Shown here in pieces: positions 10,727 through 19,395 of a DNA stretch of 64,000 bases (position 1 is its first letter; each line of letters opens with the position of its first letter). The translations under genes and the position numbers were made by a program. The stretch is from Mycolicibacterium vinylchloridicum (GTDB lineage: Bacteria > Actinomycetota > Actinomycetes > Mycobacteriales > Mycobacteriaceae), in contig NZ_JACBJQ010000020.1 of assembly GCF_013404075.1 (NCBI RefSeq), positions 58,778 through 122,777 on the forward strand, written 5' to 3'. The notes beneath the pieces were generated by a model. The model had not been told where the DNA came from. It was given only the letters and a program-made list of their open reading frames with translations, and searched no databases.

Positions 10727-11167
10727 GTGCAGAAGCCCGATCGCGTCGCCGAAGTCAGCGCCTGGCTACTGGAGAACGGTCACCGGCTACTACTCGCGCT
10801 CACCGGCGGGCGCTATCCGCGCACCGTGATGGGCATGCTGACGGTGGAATTGCACACCGTCGGCCGCAAGTCCGGGAAGCCGTACGCCAACCTGTTGACG
10901 TCTCCGGTGCATGACAACGACCGCATCGTCGTCGTGGCATCCAAGGGCGGGCACCAGGATCACCCCGACTGGTACAAGAACGCGATCGCCACCCCGGATG
11001 TCACCGTGACCGTTGACGGTGCGACGGTTCCGATGCGGGCCCGCTCCGCCAGCCCGGAAGAACGAGCCGAGTTGTGGCCCCAGGTGGTCAAGACCTACCG
11101 GGGATATGCGGGCTATCAGCGCAATACCCCGCGGGAAATCCCGCTACTGATCCTGGAACGCCGCTAA
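10727..11167 (+). CDS. Deazaflavin (F420)-dependent nitroreductase family protein
   Basis: A 146-residue member of the Ddn/Rv3547 family of small split-beta-barrel oxidoreductases. The signatures are LTVELHTVGRKSGKPYANLLT, VVVASKGGHQDHPDWYKNAIATPDVTV and the C-terminal YAGYQRNTPREIPLLILE. These proteins bind coenzyme F420 and reduce quinones or nitro compounds at the membrane; the physiological substrate here is unknown. It starts with GTG at 10727 and converges on coaE with a 4-bp overlap. Confidence 0.9.
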   Translation: MQKPDRVAEVSAWLLENGHRLLLALTGGRYPRTVMGMLTVELHTVGRKSGKPYANLLTSPVHDNDRIVVVASKGGHQDHPDWYKNAIATPDVTVTVDGATVPMRARSASPEERAELWPQVVKTYRGYAGYQRNTPREIPLLILERR

Positions 11168-12309
11168 CCGTCCCAGCCGGTGCTCTGCGCCCACACCCAC
11201 GCCCGCCGGTACGCGTCGAGGAACCAGGGCTCCTTGCTCGCCGCCGAACGTTTGACCGCACGATAGTCGGCCTGCACGTCGGGATTGGCGGTCAGCCAGT
11301 CCACGAACAGCAGCGCAAACCGCTGGTTGGGCCAGCCGTCGACCCTGATGTGTACATTGGTGGGCCGGCCCGGGTCCCCTGAGGCGTGAAAACGCTTGTG
11401 CCACAGTGTGATATCAGTGCCGGCCTTGGGCACGTCGGACGTGATCGACTCGACCCGGGGATAACCGGATCGCAGCAGATCCTCGGCGAGCTCGTCGGCG
11501 ACCTCGAGGGAGGCGACCGTCACCTGGATGTCGATGACGTCCTTGGCATCCATACCGGGCACCGCCGTCGACCCGATGTGGTCGATGCGCACAGCCCGGT
11601 GACCGCAGGTGGTGTTGAGGCGCGCCAGGATTCGCCGGGCCTGCTCGGGCCAGGTGGGATCGGCAGGCACCACCCTCGTGGGGCTGGGCACCGGGGTGCG
11701 GGTGGCGAGGTTGTGCGAGAACGGCAGGATGCGCTGATACCAGAGCTCCCGCGCCTTCTCGACGAGCTGCCCCGAGCTGCCCGAGTTGTCCAGCCAGACG
11801 TCGGCCACGAGTCGCCTCTGCTCCTCGGTGGCTTGCATCGCGATGCGCGCCCTGGCGTCTGCCTCGCTGAACCCGCGGTACTCGATGAGCCGCTTCACCC
11901 GCACCTCGGGATCCGCGTTCACGATGATGACCAGCGGGAACATCGGCGCCATCTGAGACTCGACCAGCAGCGGGATGTCCTCGACGATCACCGCATCTTC
12001 CCCGGCCGCGGCGATCAGCTCGGAACGCCGGGTCGCCACCAGCGGGTGGACGATCCCATTGAGAGTCTGACGCTTGTCCTCGTCACTGAAGGCGATCGAA
12101 GCGAGCGCCGGACGGTCCAATGCGCCATCGGGCAGCAGGATGTGCGATCCGAACGCGTCGACGAGCTTGGTCAGGCCCTCGGTACCGGGCTCGACGACCT
12201 CGCGGGAGATGACATCCCCGTCGACGACGATGCCGCCACACTCTGAGAACGTGGCGGACACCGTCGACTTGCCGGCGCCGATACCGCCGGTGAGTCCAAT
12301 ACGCAGCAC
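11164..12309 (-). CDS. coaE: Dephospho-CoA kinase with C-terminal GrpB/UPF0157 domain
   Basis: The last enzyme of coenzyme A synthesis, phosphorylating the 3'-hydroxyl of dephospho-CoA. Residues 1-195 form the kinase: P-loop GLTGGIGAGKST, the GDVISREVVEPG substrate region, and the lid EYRGFSEADARARI. Residues 215-381 form a GrpB-like UPF0157 nucleotidyltransferase-fold domain (RIDHIGSTAVPGMDAKDVIDIQV). This two-domain layout of about 380-410 residues is usual in mycobacteria, where the extra domain has been proposed to aid folding. It lies downstream of rpsA with a strong hairpin between them. Confidence 0.96.
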   Translation of the reverse strand: MLRIGLTGGIGAGKSTVSATFSECGGIVVDGDVISREVVEPGTEGLTKLVDAFGSHILLPDGALDRPALASIAFSDEDKRQTLNGIVHPLVATRRSELIAAAGEDAVIVEDIPLLVESQMAPMFPLVIIVNADPEVRVKRLIEYRGFSEADARARIAMQATEEQRRLVADVWLDNSGSSGQLVEKARELWYQRILPFSHNLATRTPVPSPTRVVPADPTWPEQARRILARLNTTCGHRAVRIDHIGSTAVPGMDAKDVIDIQVTVASLEVADELAEDLLRSGYPRVESITSDVPKAGTDITLWHKRFHASGDPGRPTNVHIRVDGWPNQRFALLFVDWLTANPDVQADYRAVKRSAASKEPWFLDAYRRAWVWAQSTGWDG

Positions 12310-12341
12310 GGGAACAGTCTTTCAGGCAGCCGAGACGACGA

Positions 12342-12369
12342 ACGCCCCGGCTCGGGTGAGCCGGGGCGT
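12342..12369 (-). terminator. Hairpin terminator after rpsA
   Basis: A perfect 12-bp inverted repeat (arms ACGCCCCGGCTC and GAGCCGGGGCGT) with a 4-nt loop lies 14 bp past the rpsA stop. The following minus-strand bases TTCGTCGTC are only weakly U-rich. It would limit read-through from rpsA into coaE. Confidence 0.75.
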
Positions 12370-12382
12370 CAATCGTGGATTC

Positions 12383-13837
12383 TTAGGCGTTCCCCGCCAG
12401 CTTCTCGCGAAGAGCCGCGAGCTGGGCATCGCTGGCCAGCGAACCGCCGGCCGACTCACCTGAGCTGGAGGACGAGGACGACGACGAGCCGTTGCCCGCG
12501 GGACGCTCGGCCGCCTCGGCCTCGGCCTTGGCGAACTTCTCCATCTGCGCGGTGTGCATCTTGTGCCGGCGCTCGGCCTCGGCGTAGCGGGCTTCCCACT
12601 CGGTGCGCTGCTTGTCGAAGCCCTCGAGCCACTCGTTGGTGTCGGCGTCGAAGCCTTCGGGGAAGATGTAGTTCCCCGCCTCGTCGTAGCTGTCGGCCAT
12701 GCCGTACTTCGAGGGGTCGAACTCCTCGGTGTAGTCCTCGTTGGCCTGCTTGAGGCTCAGCGAGATGCGGCGGCGCTCCAGGTCGATGTCGATGACCTTG
12801 ACCATCGCGTCGTCGCCGACGGCCACGACCTGATCGGGCACCTCGACGTGGCGCTCGGCCAGCTCGGAGATGTGCACCAGGCCCTCGATGCCCTCTTCGA
12901 CGCGGACGAACGCACCGAACGGCACCAGCTTGGTGACCTTGCCCGGCACGATCTGGCCGATCGCGTGGGTACGGGCGAAGTGGCGCCACGGATCTTCCTG
13001 AGTCGCCTTGAGCGACAACGAAACCCGCTCGCGGTCCATGTCGACGTCGAGCACCTCGACGGTGACCTCATCGCCCACCTGAACCACCTCGGACGGGTGG
13101 TCGATGTGCTTCCAGGACAGCTCGGAGACGTGCACCAGGCCGTCGACCCCACCGAGGTCGACGAAGGCGCCGAAGTTGACGATCGAGGACACGACACCCT
13201 TGCGGATGGCGCCCTTCTGCAGCTGGTTGAGGAACTCGCTGCGCACCTCGGACTGGGTCTGCTCCAGCCAGGCGCGCCGCGACAGCACCACGTTGTTGCG
13301 GTTCTTGTCCAGCTCGATGATCTTGGCCTCGATCTCCTTGCCGATGTACGGCTGCAGATCGCGCACGCGGCGCATCTCGACCAACGACGCGGGCAGGAAG
13401 CCGCGCAGGCCGATGTCGAGGATCAGGCCGCCCTTGACGACCTCGATGACGGTGCCCTTGACGGCCTCGTCCTTCTCCTTGAGGGCCTCGATGGTGCCCC
13501 AGGCGCGCTCGTACTGGGCGCGCTTCTTGGACAGGATCAGGCGGCCTTCTTTGTCCTCCTTGGTGAGGACCAGGGCTTCCACTTCGTCACCGACGGACAC
13601 AACCTCATTGGGGTCGACGTCGTGCTTGATGGAAAGTTCGCGGGAGGGAATGACACCCTCGGTCTTGTAGCCGATGTCGAGCAAGACTTCGTCACGGTCA
13701 ACCTTGACGATGGTCCCTTCGACGATGTCGCCATCGTTGAAGTATTTGATGGTCTTGTCGATGGCGGCGAGAAAATCCTCCGCTGAGCCGATGTCATTGA
13801 GGGCTACTTGCGGTGAGGTGGCGACGGGACTTGGCAT
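12383..13837 (-). CDS. rpsA: 30S ribosomal protein S1
   Basis: Ribosomal protein S1, which binds mRNA and promotes initiation. The 484 residues hold four S1 RNA-binding repeats: about 35-105 (DIVEGTIVKVDRDEVLLDIG), 120-190 (VKGTVIEVVKGGLILDIG), 207-277 (RKGVVSSIVNFGAFVDLGG) and 294-364 (VPGKVTKLVPFGAFVRVEEG). The tail is acidic and Ser-rich (GNGSSSSSSSSSGES) and ends in AALREKLAGNA, the region linked to pyrazinoic-acid binding in the M. tuberculosis literature. Length and tail are normal for the genus (about 481 aa). Confidence 0.97.
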   Translation of the reverse strand: MPSPVATSPQVALNDIGSAEDFLAAIDKTIKYFNDGDIVEGTIVKVDRDEVLLDIGYKTEGVIPSRELSIKHDVDPNEVVSVGDEVEALVLTKEDKEGRLILSKKRAQYERAWGTIEALKEKDEAVKGTVIEVVKGGLILDIGLRGFLPASLVEMRRVRDLQPYIGKEIEAKIIELDKNRNNVVLSRRAWLEQTQSEVRSEFLNQLQKGAIRKGVVSSIVNFGAFVDLGGVDGLVHVSELSWKHIDHPSEVVQVGDEVTVEVLDVDMDRERVSLSLKATQEDPWRHFARTHAIGQIVPGKVTKLVPFGAFVRVEEGIEGLVHISELAERHVEVPDQVVAVGDDAMVKVIDIDLERRRISLSLKQANEDYTEEFDPSKYGMADSYDEAGNYIFPEGFDADTNEWLEGFDKQRTEWEARYAEAERRHKMHTAQMEKFAKAEAEAAERPAGNGSSSSSSSSSGESAGGSLASDAQLAALREKLAGNA

Positions 13838-14002
13838 ATTGTTGGGTTGCTCCGGACAGCTTCAATCGTAGGGACAGTTTTCTGGTGCCTGTGGTGATGT
13901 ACCCGCAAAGTGCGCACAGGTACCTCAAGAGCCTACTCGACTAGGCACACGCTGGACAAACCCGGGTCTGTGAGGCAGCTGTGCGCCAACTAATCTGCAG
14001 GG

Positions 14003-15136
14003 GTGAACAGCCCCGCGTTGCCGCGCCAAGTACGCAAAGCCGGAGCACCGCTGGCGGTCATCATCGTCCTCGGCACCATTGCCGGACTGATCTTGATCCT
14101 GCTGACCGCGGTGAATCCGATCGGCACGGCGATCGGCTTCGTCCTCGCCACGATCGCGATGGCGCTGGTGCTGCTGGCCTATCTCTGGCTGGACCGCTGG
14201 GAGCCCGAGCCGCCCCGGCTGCTGGTGATGGCCTTCCTGTGGGGTGCATCGGTGGCGGTCGTGGTGTCAGTGGTGCTGGAGATGATCGTCGACGCCGCGG
14301 TGAACAATGGCGCGGCCGAGTCCAGCCCGATCACCATCGCCGTCGGCGCTCCGGTGATCGAGGAGGCCGCCAAGGGCCTGTTCCTGCTGATCATGATGAC
14401 GGGTGTGCGTCGCCACGAGTTGAATTCGCTGACCGACTGCCTGGTCTATGCGGGTGTGACGGCGGCCGGATTCGCCTGGCTGGAGAACATCTTCTACATC
14501 GCCGACGGCGGCACACTGGGCGACTCGCTGGTCACCGCGGCCCTGCGCCTCGTCATGGGCCCGTTCGCCCATCCGCTGTTCACCACCTTCACCGCGATAG
14601 GGGTGTATTTCGCTCTGCAGCAACGTAATTGGCTGACCAAAGCGGGTTGCGTATTGATCGGCTACCTCGCCGCGGTGATCATGCACGGGCTGTGGAACGG
14701 CTCGGCACTGCTAGGCCCTGGCGCGTACTTCGGGCTGTACGTGGTGTGGATGATGCCGGTGTTCGCGCTGGCGATCACGCTGGCGGTACAGAGCCGCAAG
14801 CGTGAACAGCGCATCGTCGCCGGGAAGCTGCCCGGCATGGTCGCCGCGGGTCTGGTCACCCCGGCCGAGGCAGGCTGGCTGGGGACGATGCGCACCCGCA
14901 AGGAAGCGGTCGCCGCCGCGACCCGGTCCGGCGGCCGCACCGGTGGCCGCGGGGTCAAGAAATTCGCCATCCAGGTCGTGGAGTTGGCATTCGTACGCGA
15001 CCGCATCGAGCGGGGTTTCGTCGATGCCCGGGTGCTGGCGCTGCAGCAGCTGGAGGTCGACGGCATCGTCGCGGCGCGCGCGGCTGCCGGGCCGGCCCTG
15101 CACTGGCTGAACGGGTACCGCCCGCCCCTGGGCTGA
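14003..15136 (+). CDS. PrsW-family intramembrane metalloprotease
   Basis: A 377-residue polytopic membrane protein of the PrsW/CPBP-type glutamic protease group. The diagnostic motif is APVIEEAAKGLFLL (Glu-Glu near residue 117), followed by a segment with GFAWLENIFYI and GPFAHPLFTTF, and a later VIMHGLWNGSALLG whose His fits a catalytic or metal site. About eight helices are visible, followed by a soluble C-terminal tail of roughly 100 residues. In Bacillus, PrsW cleaves an anti-sigma factor; here the substrate is unknown. It starts with GTG at 14003 and is divergent from rpsA. Confidence 0.88.
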   Translation: MNSPALPRQVRKAGAPLAVIIVLGTIAGLILILLTAVNPIGTAIGFVLATIAMALVLLAYLWLDRWEPEPPRLLVMAFLWGASVAVVVSVVLEMIVDAAVNNGAAESSPITIAVGAPVIEEAAKGLFLLIMMTGVRRHELNSLTDCLVYAGVTAAGFAWLENIFYIADGGTLGDSLVTAALRLVMGPFAHPLFTTFTAIGVYFALQQRNWLTKAGCVLIGYLAAVIMHGLWNGSALLGPGAYFGLYVVWMMPVFALAITLAVQSRKREQRIVAGKLPGMVAAGLVTPAEAGWLGTMRTRKEAVAAATRSGGRTGGRGVKKFAIQVVELAFVRDRIERGFVDARVLALQQLEVDGIVAARAAAGPALHWLNGYRPPLG

Positions 15137-15186
15137 CCGACCCGCTTGCCAGCCGGCTCCTAGCTTCGCCTCCTACCTTCGCGGGC

Positions 15187-15855
15187 ATGATTCAGCACAT
15201 CCTGGAATACGCCGGGATCGCGGTCCTCGCGACCTCGGGTGCGGTGGTCGGTGTCCGAAAGGGATTCGATCTCTTCGGCATCGCCGTCTCCGCCGTCTTG
15301 ACAGGCATCGGCGGAAATCTGCTGCGCGACGTCCTTCTGGGCGTGTTTCCGCCGGCCTCGCTGCAGCGCTGGGCCCCGATCACCGTGTGTTTCGTTGCCG
15401 CATTGCTGACCACGGTGTTTGCCAAGCTGGTGATCAGGCTGAGCCAGCTCGTGCTGGTCCTCGACGCCATCGGGATGGGGTTCTTCGCGACAACGGGCGC
15501 GGCGATATCGGTCGATCACGGTGCCAGCTACTTCGCTGCCGCACTGCTCGGCATGGTGTCGGCGATCGCCGGCACCATCATGCGCGACGTTGTCGCCCGG
15601 GACGTTCCGATGGTGATGGGTCCCGACGACATGTATGCCGCGCCCGCAATGCTGGGCGCTGTTGTCTACGTCGTGGTCGACGCGCTCGGCTCACAGTGGC
15701 TGGCTGTGGCGATCGGGTCGCTGGTGGCGACGCTGTTACGGCTGGCCGCCATCACCTTTCACTGGCGGCTGCCCACCGGTCCGCGTGAGCTGCACCTGGA
15801 CCGGGATCCTCGTGACGACGATCAATGCGCGGCCGCATCCCAGCTGCGGCCGTAA
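15187..15855 (+). CDS. TRIC-family cation channel (UPF0126)
   Basis: A 222-residue membrane protein of the prokaryotic TRIC family (formerly UPF0126/YadS). It has seven helices arranged as two three-helix repeats, each with a Gly-rich kink: GIGGNLLRDVLLG (near residue 45) and AIAGTIMRDVVARDVP (near 125). The family forms trimeric monovalent-cation channels. Its 3' end overlaps the 3' end of polA by 34 bp in convergent orientation, so the final residues (DDDQCAAASQLRP) are encoded opposite the polA terminus. Confidence 0.9.
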   Translation: MIQHILEYAGIAVLATSGAVVGVRKGFDLFGIAVSAVLTGIGGNLLRDVLLGVFPPASLQRWAPITVCFVAALLTTVFAKLVIRLSQLVLVLDAIGMGFFATTGAAISVDHGASYFAAALLGMVSAIAGTIMRDVVARDVPMVMGPDDMYAAPAMLGAVVYVVVDALGSQWLAVAIGSLVATLLRLAAITFHWRLPTGPRELHLDRDPRDDDQCAAASQLRP

Positions 15856-18518
15856 CCGACCGACACTTCGAGGTCGACGTCGAGCGGGTAGGCGCCGCCC
15901 ATCTTGTCGCGCACCAGCTTCTCGACGGCGTCCCGCTCCCCCTCGGCCACCTCGAGCAGCAGTTCGTCGTGCACCTGCAGCAGCATCCGGGATTGCAGTC
16001 CGGAGCTTCGCAGCGCCTCGTCGACGCGGATCATCGCGACCTTGATGATGTCGGCCGCGCTGCCCTGGATCGGGGCGTTGAGCGCCGCCCGCTCGGCGGC
16101 CTCCCGCAGCTGGCGGTTGCTGCTGTCCAGCTCGGGCAGGTAGCGCCGCCGGCCCAGGACAGTCGAGGTGTAGCCGTCCTTGCGGGCTTGGTCGACGATG
16201 TCGCGCAGGTAGTCGCGGATACCGCCGAACCGGGCGAAGTACTGGTCCATCTGGACCTTGGCCTCTTCGGTGCTGATCTTCAGCTGGGAGGACAGGCCAT
16301 AGGCGCTGAGCCCGTATGCCAAGCCGTACGACATGGCCTTCACCCGGCGCCGCAGCTCCGGAGTGACCTCGTCGATCGGGACGTCGAACGCCCGCGACGC
16401 GACGAACGAGTGCAGGTCCTCGCCGGTGTTGAACGCCTCGATCAGGCCCTCGTCCTTGGACAGGTGGGCCATGATCCGCATCTCGATCTGGCTGTAGTCG
16501 GCGGTCATCAGTTCGGTGTAACCGTCACCCACGATGAACGCGTCACGGATTTCTCGGCCGGCGTCGGTGCGGATCGGGATGTTCTGCAGGTTCGGTTCGG
16601 TCGACGACAGCCGCCCAGTCGCCGCGATGGTCTGGTTGAACGTGGTGTGGATCCGCCCGTCGGCGGCCACCGACTTCAGCAGTCCGTCGACAGTGACCTT
16701 GAGCCGGGTGGCGTCGCGGTGGGCCAGCAGGTGTTCGAGGAACGGGTGGGCGGTCTTGTCGAACAACGACTGCAGGGCATCGGCGTCAGTGGTGTAGCCG
16801 GTCTTGGTGCGCTTGGTCTTCGGCATGCCGAGCTCGTCGAACAGCACGACCTGCAGCTGTTTGGGCGAGCCGAGGTTGATCTGCTTGCCAATCACCTCGT
16901 AGGCCGCATCGGCGGCCACCCGGATCTGCTCGCCGAATTCGCGCTGCAGGGTGTCGAGCTTGTCCAGATCCACCGCGATCCCCGCGGTCTCCATGCCGGC
17001 GAGCACCGCCTGCACGGGCAGCTCCATCTGGCCCAGCAGCGACGACGAGTCGATGCGGTCCAGCTCCTGGTCGAGCGCATCGGCCAGGTCGGCGACCGCG
17101 CGGGCGCGCAGGATGACGGTCTGCACCGCCTGGTCGTCCACCCCGTCGCTGTCGTCGAGCAGCGAAAGTTGTTGTTGTTCAGGGTTATCGGCACGCAGTT
17201 CGCGGCGCAGGTAGCGCAGCGACAGGTCGTCGAGGGCGAAGCTGCGCTGGCCGGGGCGCACCAGGTAGGCCGCCAGCGCGGTGTCGGAGGTGACGCCGGC
17301 CAGCTGCCAGCCCCGACCCGCCACGTCGTGCATGGCGATCTTGGCCTCGTGCAACACCTTCGGCGCGTTCGGGTCGGCCAGCCAGGCCCCCAGCGCCGCC
17401 TCGTCATCGGGTGTCAGGCCGGCCGTATCGAGGTAGGCGCCTTCACCGTCCGCGGTGGCGATCGCCAGCGCGGTGGCATCGCCGTCGTAGACCTGATGGG
17501 TACCGACGACCGCGACACCCGAGCGGCCACTGGTGGCGTGCTCGGCCAGCCAGGCCTTCACCGTGCCCGGTTCGAGCATTCCGCCGCGGACGTCGAAGCC
17601 CTCGTCGACCTCGGGCTCGACGGCGGCCAAGGTGTCGAAGAGCCGGTCGCGCAGCACCCGGAATTCGAGGTCGTCGAACAGCCGGTGGATCTGGTCGCGG
17701 TCCCACGGCTGCATCCGCAGCGTGTCGGGAGTCTGGGCCAGCGGTACATCCTTGACCAGATCGGTGAGTTCCCGATTGAGCACGACGCTGGACAGGTTGG
17801 CACGCAACGAATCTCCGACCTTGCCGCGTACCGCATCGACGTTGTCGACGAGTCCCTGCAGCGAGCCGTATTCCACGATCCACTTGGCCGCGGTCTTCTC
17901 GCCGACACCGGGGATGCCGGGCAGGTTGTCGCTCGGGTCGCCGCGCAGCGCCGCGAAGTCCGGGTATTGCGCGGGCGTCAGACCGTACTTCTCAACCACC
18001 GCTTCGGGGGTGAACCGGGTCAGGTCGCTGACGCCCTTGCGCGGGTACAGCACGGTGACGTCCGGGCTGACGAGCTGCAGCGAGTCCCGGTCGCCGGTGA
18101 CCACCAGAACCCGGTACTCCTCCTGCTCGGCCTGGGTGGCCAGGGTGGCGATGATGTCGTCGGCCTCGAACCCGGGCTCGGCCAGCACCGTGATGCCCAG
18201 CGCCACCAGCACTTCCTTGGTGATGTCGATCTGGCCGCGGAACTCATCGGGCGTCGCCGAGCGGTTGGCCTTGTATTCGGGATAGCGCTCGGAGCGGAAC
18301 GTCTGCCGGGAGACGTCGAAGGCCGCCGCGACGTGCGTGGGCTGCTCGTCGCGCAGCAGGTTGATCAGCATGGCGGTGAAGCCGTACACCGCGTTGGTGG
18401 TCAGCCCGTTCTTGGTCTTGAAGTTCTCGGCGGGCAGCGCATAGAAGGCCCGGAACGCCAGCGAATTGCCGTCCAAGAGCAACAGTGTGGGCTTCTGATC
18501 GGTAGCGCTCGCGGTCAC
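15822..18518 (-). CDS. polA: DNA polymerase I
   Basis: DNA polymerase I, 898 residues, for Okazaki-fragment processing and repair. Residues 1-300 are the 5'-3' exonuclease (LLLDGNSLAFRAFYALP, EADDIIATLA, VTGDRDSLQLV, GDPSDNLPGIPGVGEKTA). Residues 320-500 correspond to the proofreading domain but lack the usual Asp-x-Glu exo I motif, as expected for mycobacterial Pol I, which has no 3'-5' exonuclease. Polymerase motifs follow: A (MTADYSQIEMRIMAHLS), the O-helix (RRRVKAMSYGLAYGLS) and C (QVHDELLLEV). The start is GTG at 18518. Confidence 0.97.
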   Translation of the reverse strand: MTASATDQKPTLLLLDGNSLAFRAFYALPAENFKTKNGLTTNAVYGFTAMLINLLRDEQPTHVAAAFDVSRQTFRSERYPEYKANRSATPDEFRGQIDITKEVLVALGITVLAEPGFEADDIIATLATQAEQEEYRVLVVTGDRDSLQLVSPDVTVLYPRKGVSDLTRFTPEAVVEKYGLTPAQYPDFAALRGDPSDNLPGIPGVGEKTAAKWIVEYGSLQGLVDNVDAVRGKVGDSLRANLSSVVLNRELTDLVKDVPLAQTPDTLRMQPWDRDQIHRLFDDLEFRVLRDRLFDTLAAVEPEVDEGFDVRGGMLEPGTVKAWLAEHATSGRSGVAVVGTHQVYDGDATALAIATADGEGAYLDTAGLTPDDEAALGAWLADPNAPKVLHEAKIAMHDVAGRGWQLAGVTSDTALAAYLVRPGQRSFALDDLSLRYLRRELRADNPEQQQLSLLDDSDGVDDQAVQTVILRARAVADLADALDQELDRIDSSSLLGQMELPVQAVLAGMETAGIAVDLDKLDTLQREFGEQIRVAADAAYEVIGKQINLGSPKQLQVVLFDELGMPKTKRTKTGYTTDADALQSLFDKTAHPFLEHLLAHRDATRLKVTVDGLLKSVAADGRIHTTFNQTIAATGRLSSTEPNLQNIPIRTDAGREIRDAFIVGDGYTELMTADYSQIEMRIMAHLSKDEGLIEAFNTGEDLHSFVASRAFDVPIDEVTPELRRRVKAMSYGLAYGLSAYGLSSQLKISTEEAKVQMDQYFARFGGIRDYLRDIVDQARKDGYTSTVLGRRRYLPELDSSNRQLREAAERAALNAPIQGSAADIIKVAMIRVDEALRSSGLQSRMLLQVHDELLLEVAEGERDAVEKLVRDKMGGAYPLDVDLEVSVGYGRSWDAAAH

Positions 18519-18547
18519 GCCCTCACTCTATGCACCGCCGGTGACAC

Positions 18548-18847
18548 TCAATACCCGAGGAGCTTGCGGAAGCGTTGGCCGACGGCCATCGACTGGCCCA
18601 TCCGCTGGACCCAGCCGTCCATTGCCGCCTTGGTGTCGGCCGGATCCCACCCGCACTCCCGCTGGGCCAGGGCGATCATCCCCGGCTCGTCGGTGATGCC
18701 GTGGGTCTGCGAAAGACGCGCCAGGTCCGCGTAGTCCTGCAGAGAAATGCCGTTGATCGGTTCCCAGATCGGGTCGTCCTCGGCTACTGACTTGTTCGAC
18801 GGGCCGCCCAACAGCGCCGGATCGCTCAGTTTCTTGAAGAGTCCCAT
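18548..18847 (-). CDS. Small conserved-looking protein of unknown function
   Basis: A 99-residue soluble protein (MGLFKKLSDPALLGG...) with an acidic middle (DDPIWEPINGISLQDYADLARLSQ) and an amphipathic C-terminal helix ending in RFRKLLGY. No catalytic motif is visible and I do not recognise a named domain. The start at 18847 is preferred because the upstream 19 residues (from 18904) look non-coding and would run through the KstR-type site. It sits between polA and the divergent DUF35 gene; the N-terminal KKL segment might associate with membranes. Confidence 0.72.
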   Translation of the reverse strand: MGLFKKLSDPALLGGPSNKSVAEDDPIWEPINGISLQDYADLARLSQTHGITDEPGMIALAQRECGWDPADTKAAMDGWVQRMGQSMAVGQRFRKLLGY

Positions 18848-18896
18848 GCCACGAGTCCACCCGTGCCCACCGGCTACCGATCCCAACTTTCCGAAC

Positions 18897-18910
18897 TGGA
18901 ACACGTTTCA
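18897..18910 (+). promoter_or_regulatory. KstR-type operator
   Basis: TGGAACACGTTTCA matches the published KstR motif TnnAACnnGTTnnA at all eight defined positions. It lies 32 bp upstream of the proposed GTG start of the DUF35 gene, around the expected -35 region. Confidence 0.72.
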
Positions 18911-18930
18911 GTTCGATGCACCGCATCGCA

Positions 18931-18936
18931 TACGAT
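18931..18936 (+). promoter_or_regulatory. -10 box of the DUF35/thiolase operon
   Basis: TACGAT fits the mycobacterial -10 pattern TAnnnT and ends 6 bp before the GTG at 18943. This is the spacing expected of a leaderless transcript starting at that GTG. Confidence 0.5.
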
Positions 18937-18942
18937 GACCCC

Positions 18943-19395
18943 GTGCCAGCTTCTCCAGACGCCCCCACCCAACTACCGGCGATCGACGGCTGGTGGGACT
19001 ACGACGACGCCGGTGTGCCGCATCTGATCGGCGGCAAGTGCCCGCAATGCGGCACCTATGTGTTCCCGCCGCGGGCCAACAACTGCCCCAACCCGGCGTG
19101 TGACAGCGATGTTCTCGACGCCGTCGCGCTGTCTCGGCGGGGCAGGGTGTGGAGCTACACCGAGAACCGCTACGCGCCGCCGCCGCCGTACCCGTCGCCG
19201 GACCCGTTCGAGCCATTCGCCGTCGCCGCCGTCGAACTCGCCGACGAGGGCCTGATCGTGCTGGGCAAGGTCGTCGAAGGCACGCTGGCCGCTGATCTGA
19301 AGGTCGGCATGGAAGTCGAGCTGACCACGATGCCGCTGTACACCGATGACGACGGCGTCGAGCGCCTCACCTACGCCTGGAGGATCGCCGAATGA
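18943..19395 (+). CDS. DUF35 (OB-fold, zinc ribbon) acyl-CoA-associated protein, Rv1628c-like
   Basis: A 150-residue DUF35/ChsH2-like protein. The N-terminal rubredoxin-type zinc ribbon is CPQCGTYVFPPRANNCPNPAC (four Cys), followed by an OB-fold (GRVWSYTENRYAPPPPY, FAVAAVELADEGLIVLGKV). Such proteins pair with thiolase-like partners and help bind acyl-CoA, as in sterol side-chain degradation. It overlaps the thiolase start by four bases (ATGA), which argues for a complex. An ATG at 18916 would add nine residues. GTG at 18943 is preferred because of the -10 box just upstream, and the KstR-type site suggests control by sterol or CoA thioester. Confidence 0.88.
   Translation: MPASPDAPTQLPAIDGWWDYDDAGVPHLIGGKCPQCGTYVFPPRANNCPNPACDSDVLDAVALSRRGRVWSYTENRYAPPPPYPSPDPFEPFAVAAVELADEGLIVLGKVVEGTLAADLKVGMEVELTTMPLYTDDDGVERLTYAWRIAE

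Noticed and set aside
15825..18734. 969-codon open frame antisense to polA
   Set aside because: High-GC shadow frame. polA on the other strand has all polymerase motifs, and this frame shows a biased His/Arg/Gln composition and no domain. The same reasoning excludes the long frames opposite pyk, gltD and uvrB.
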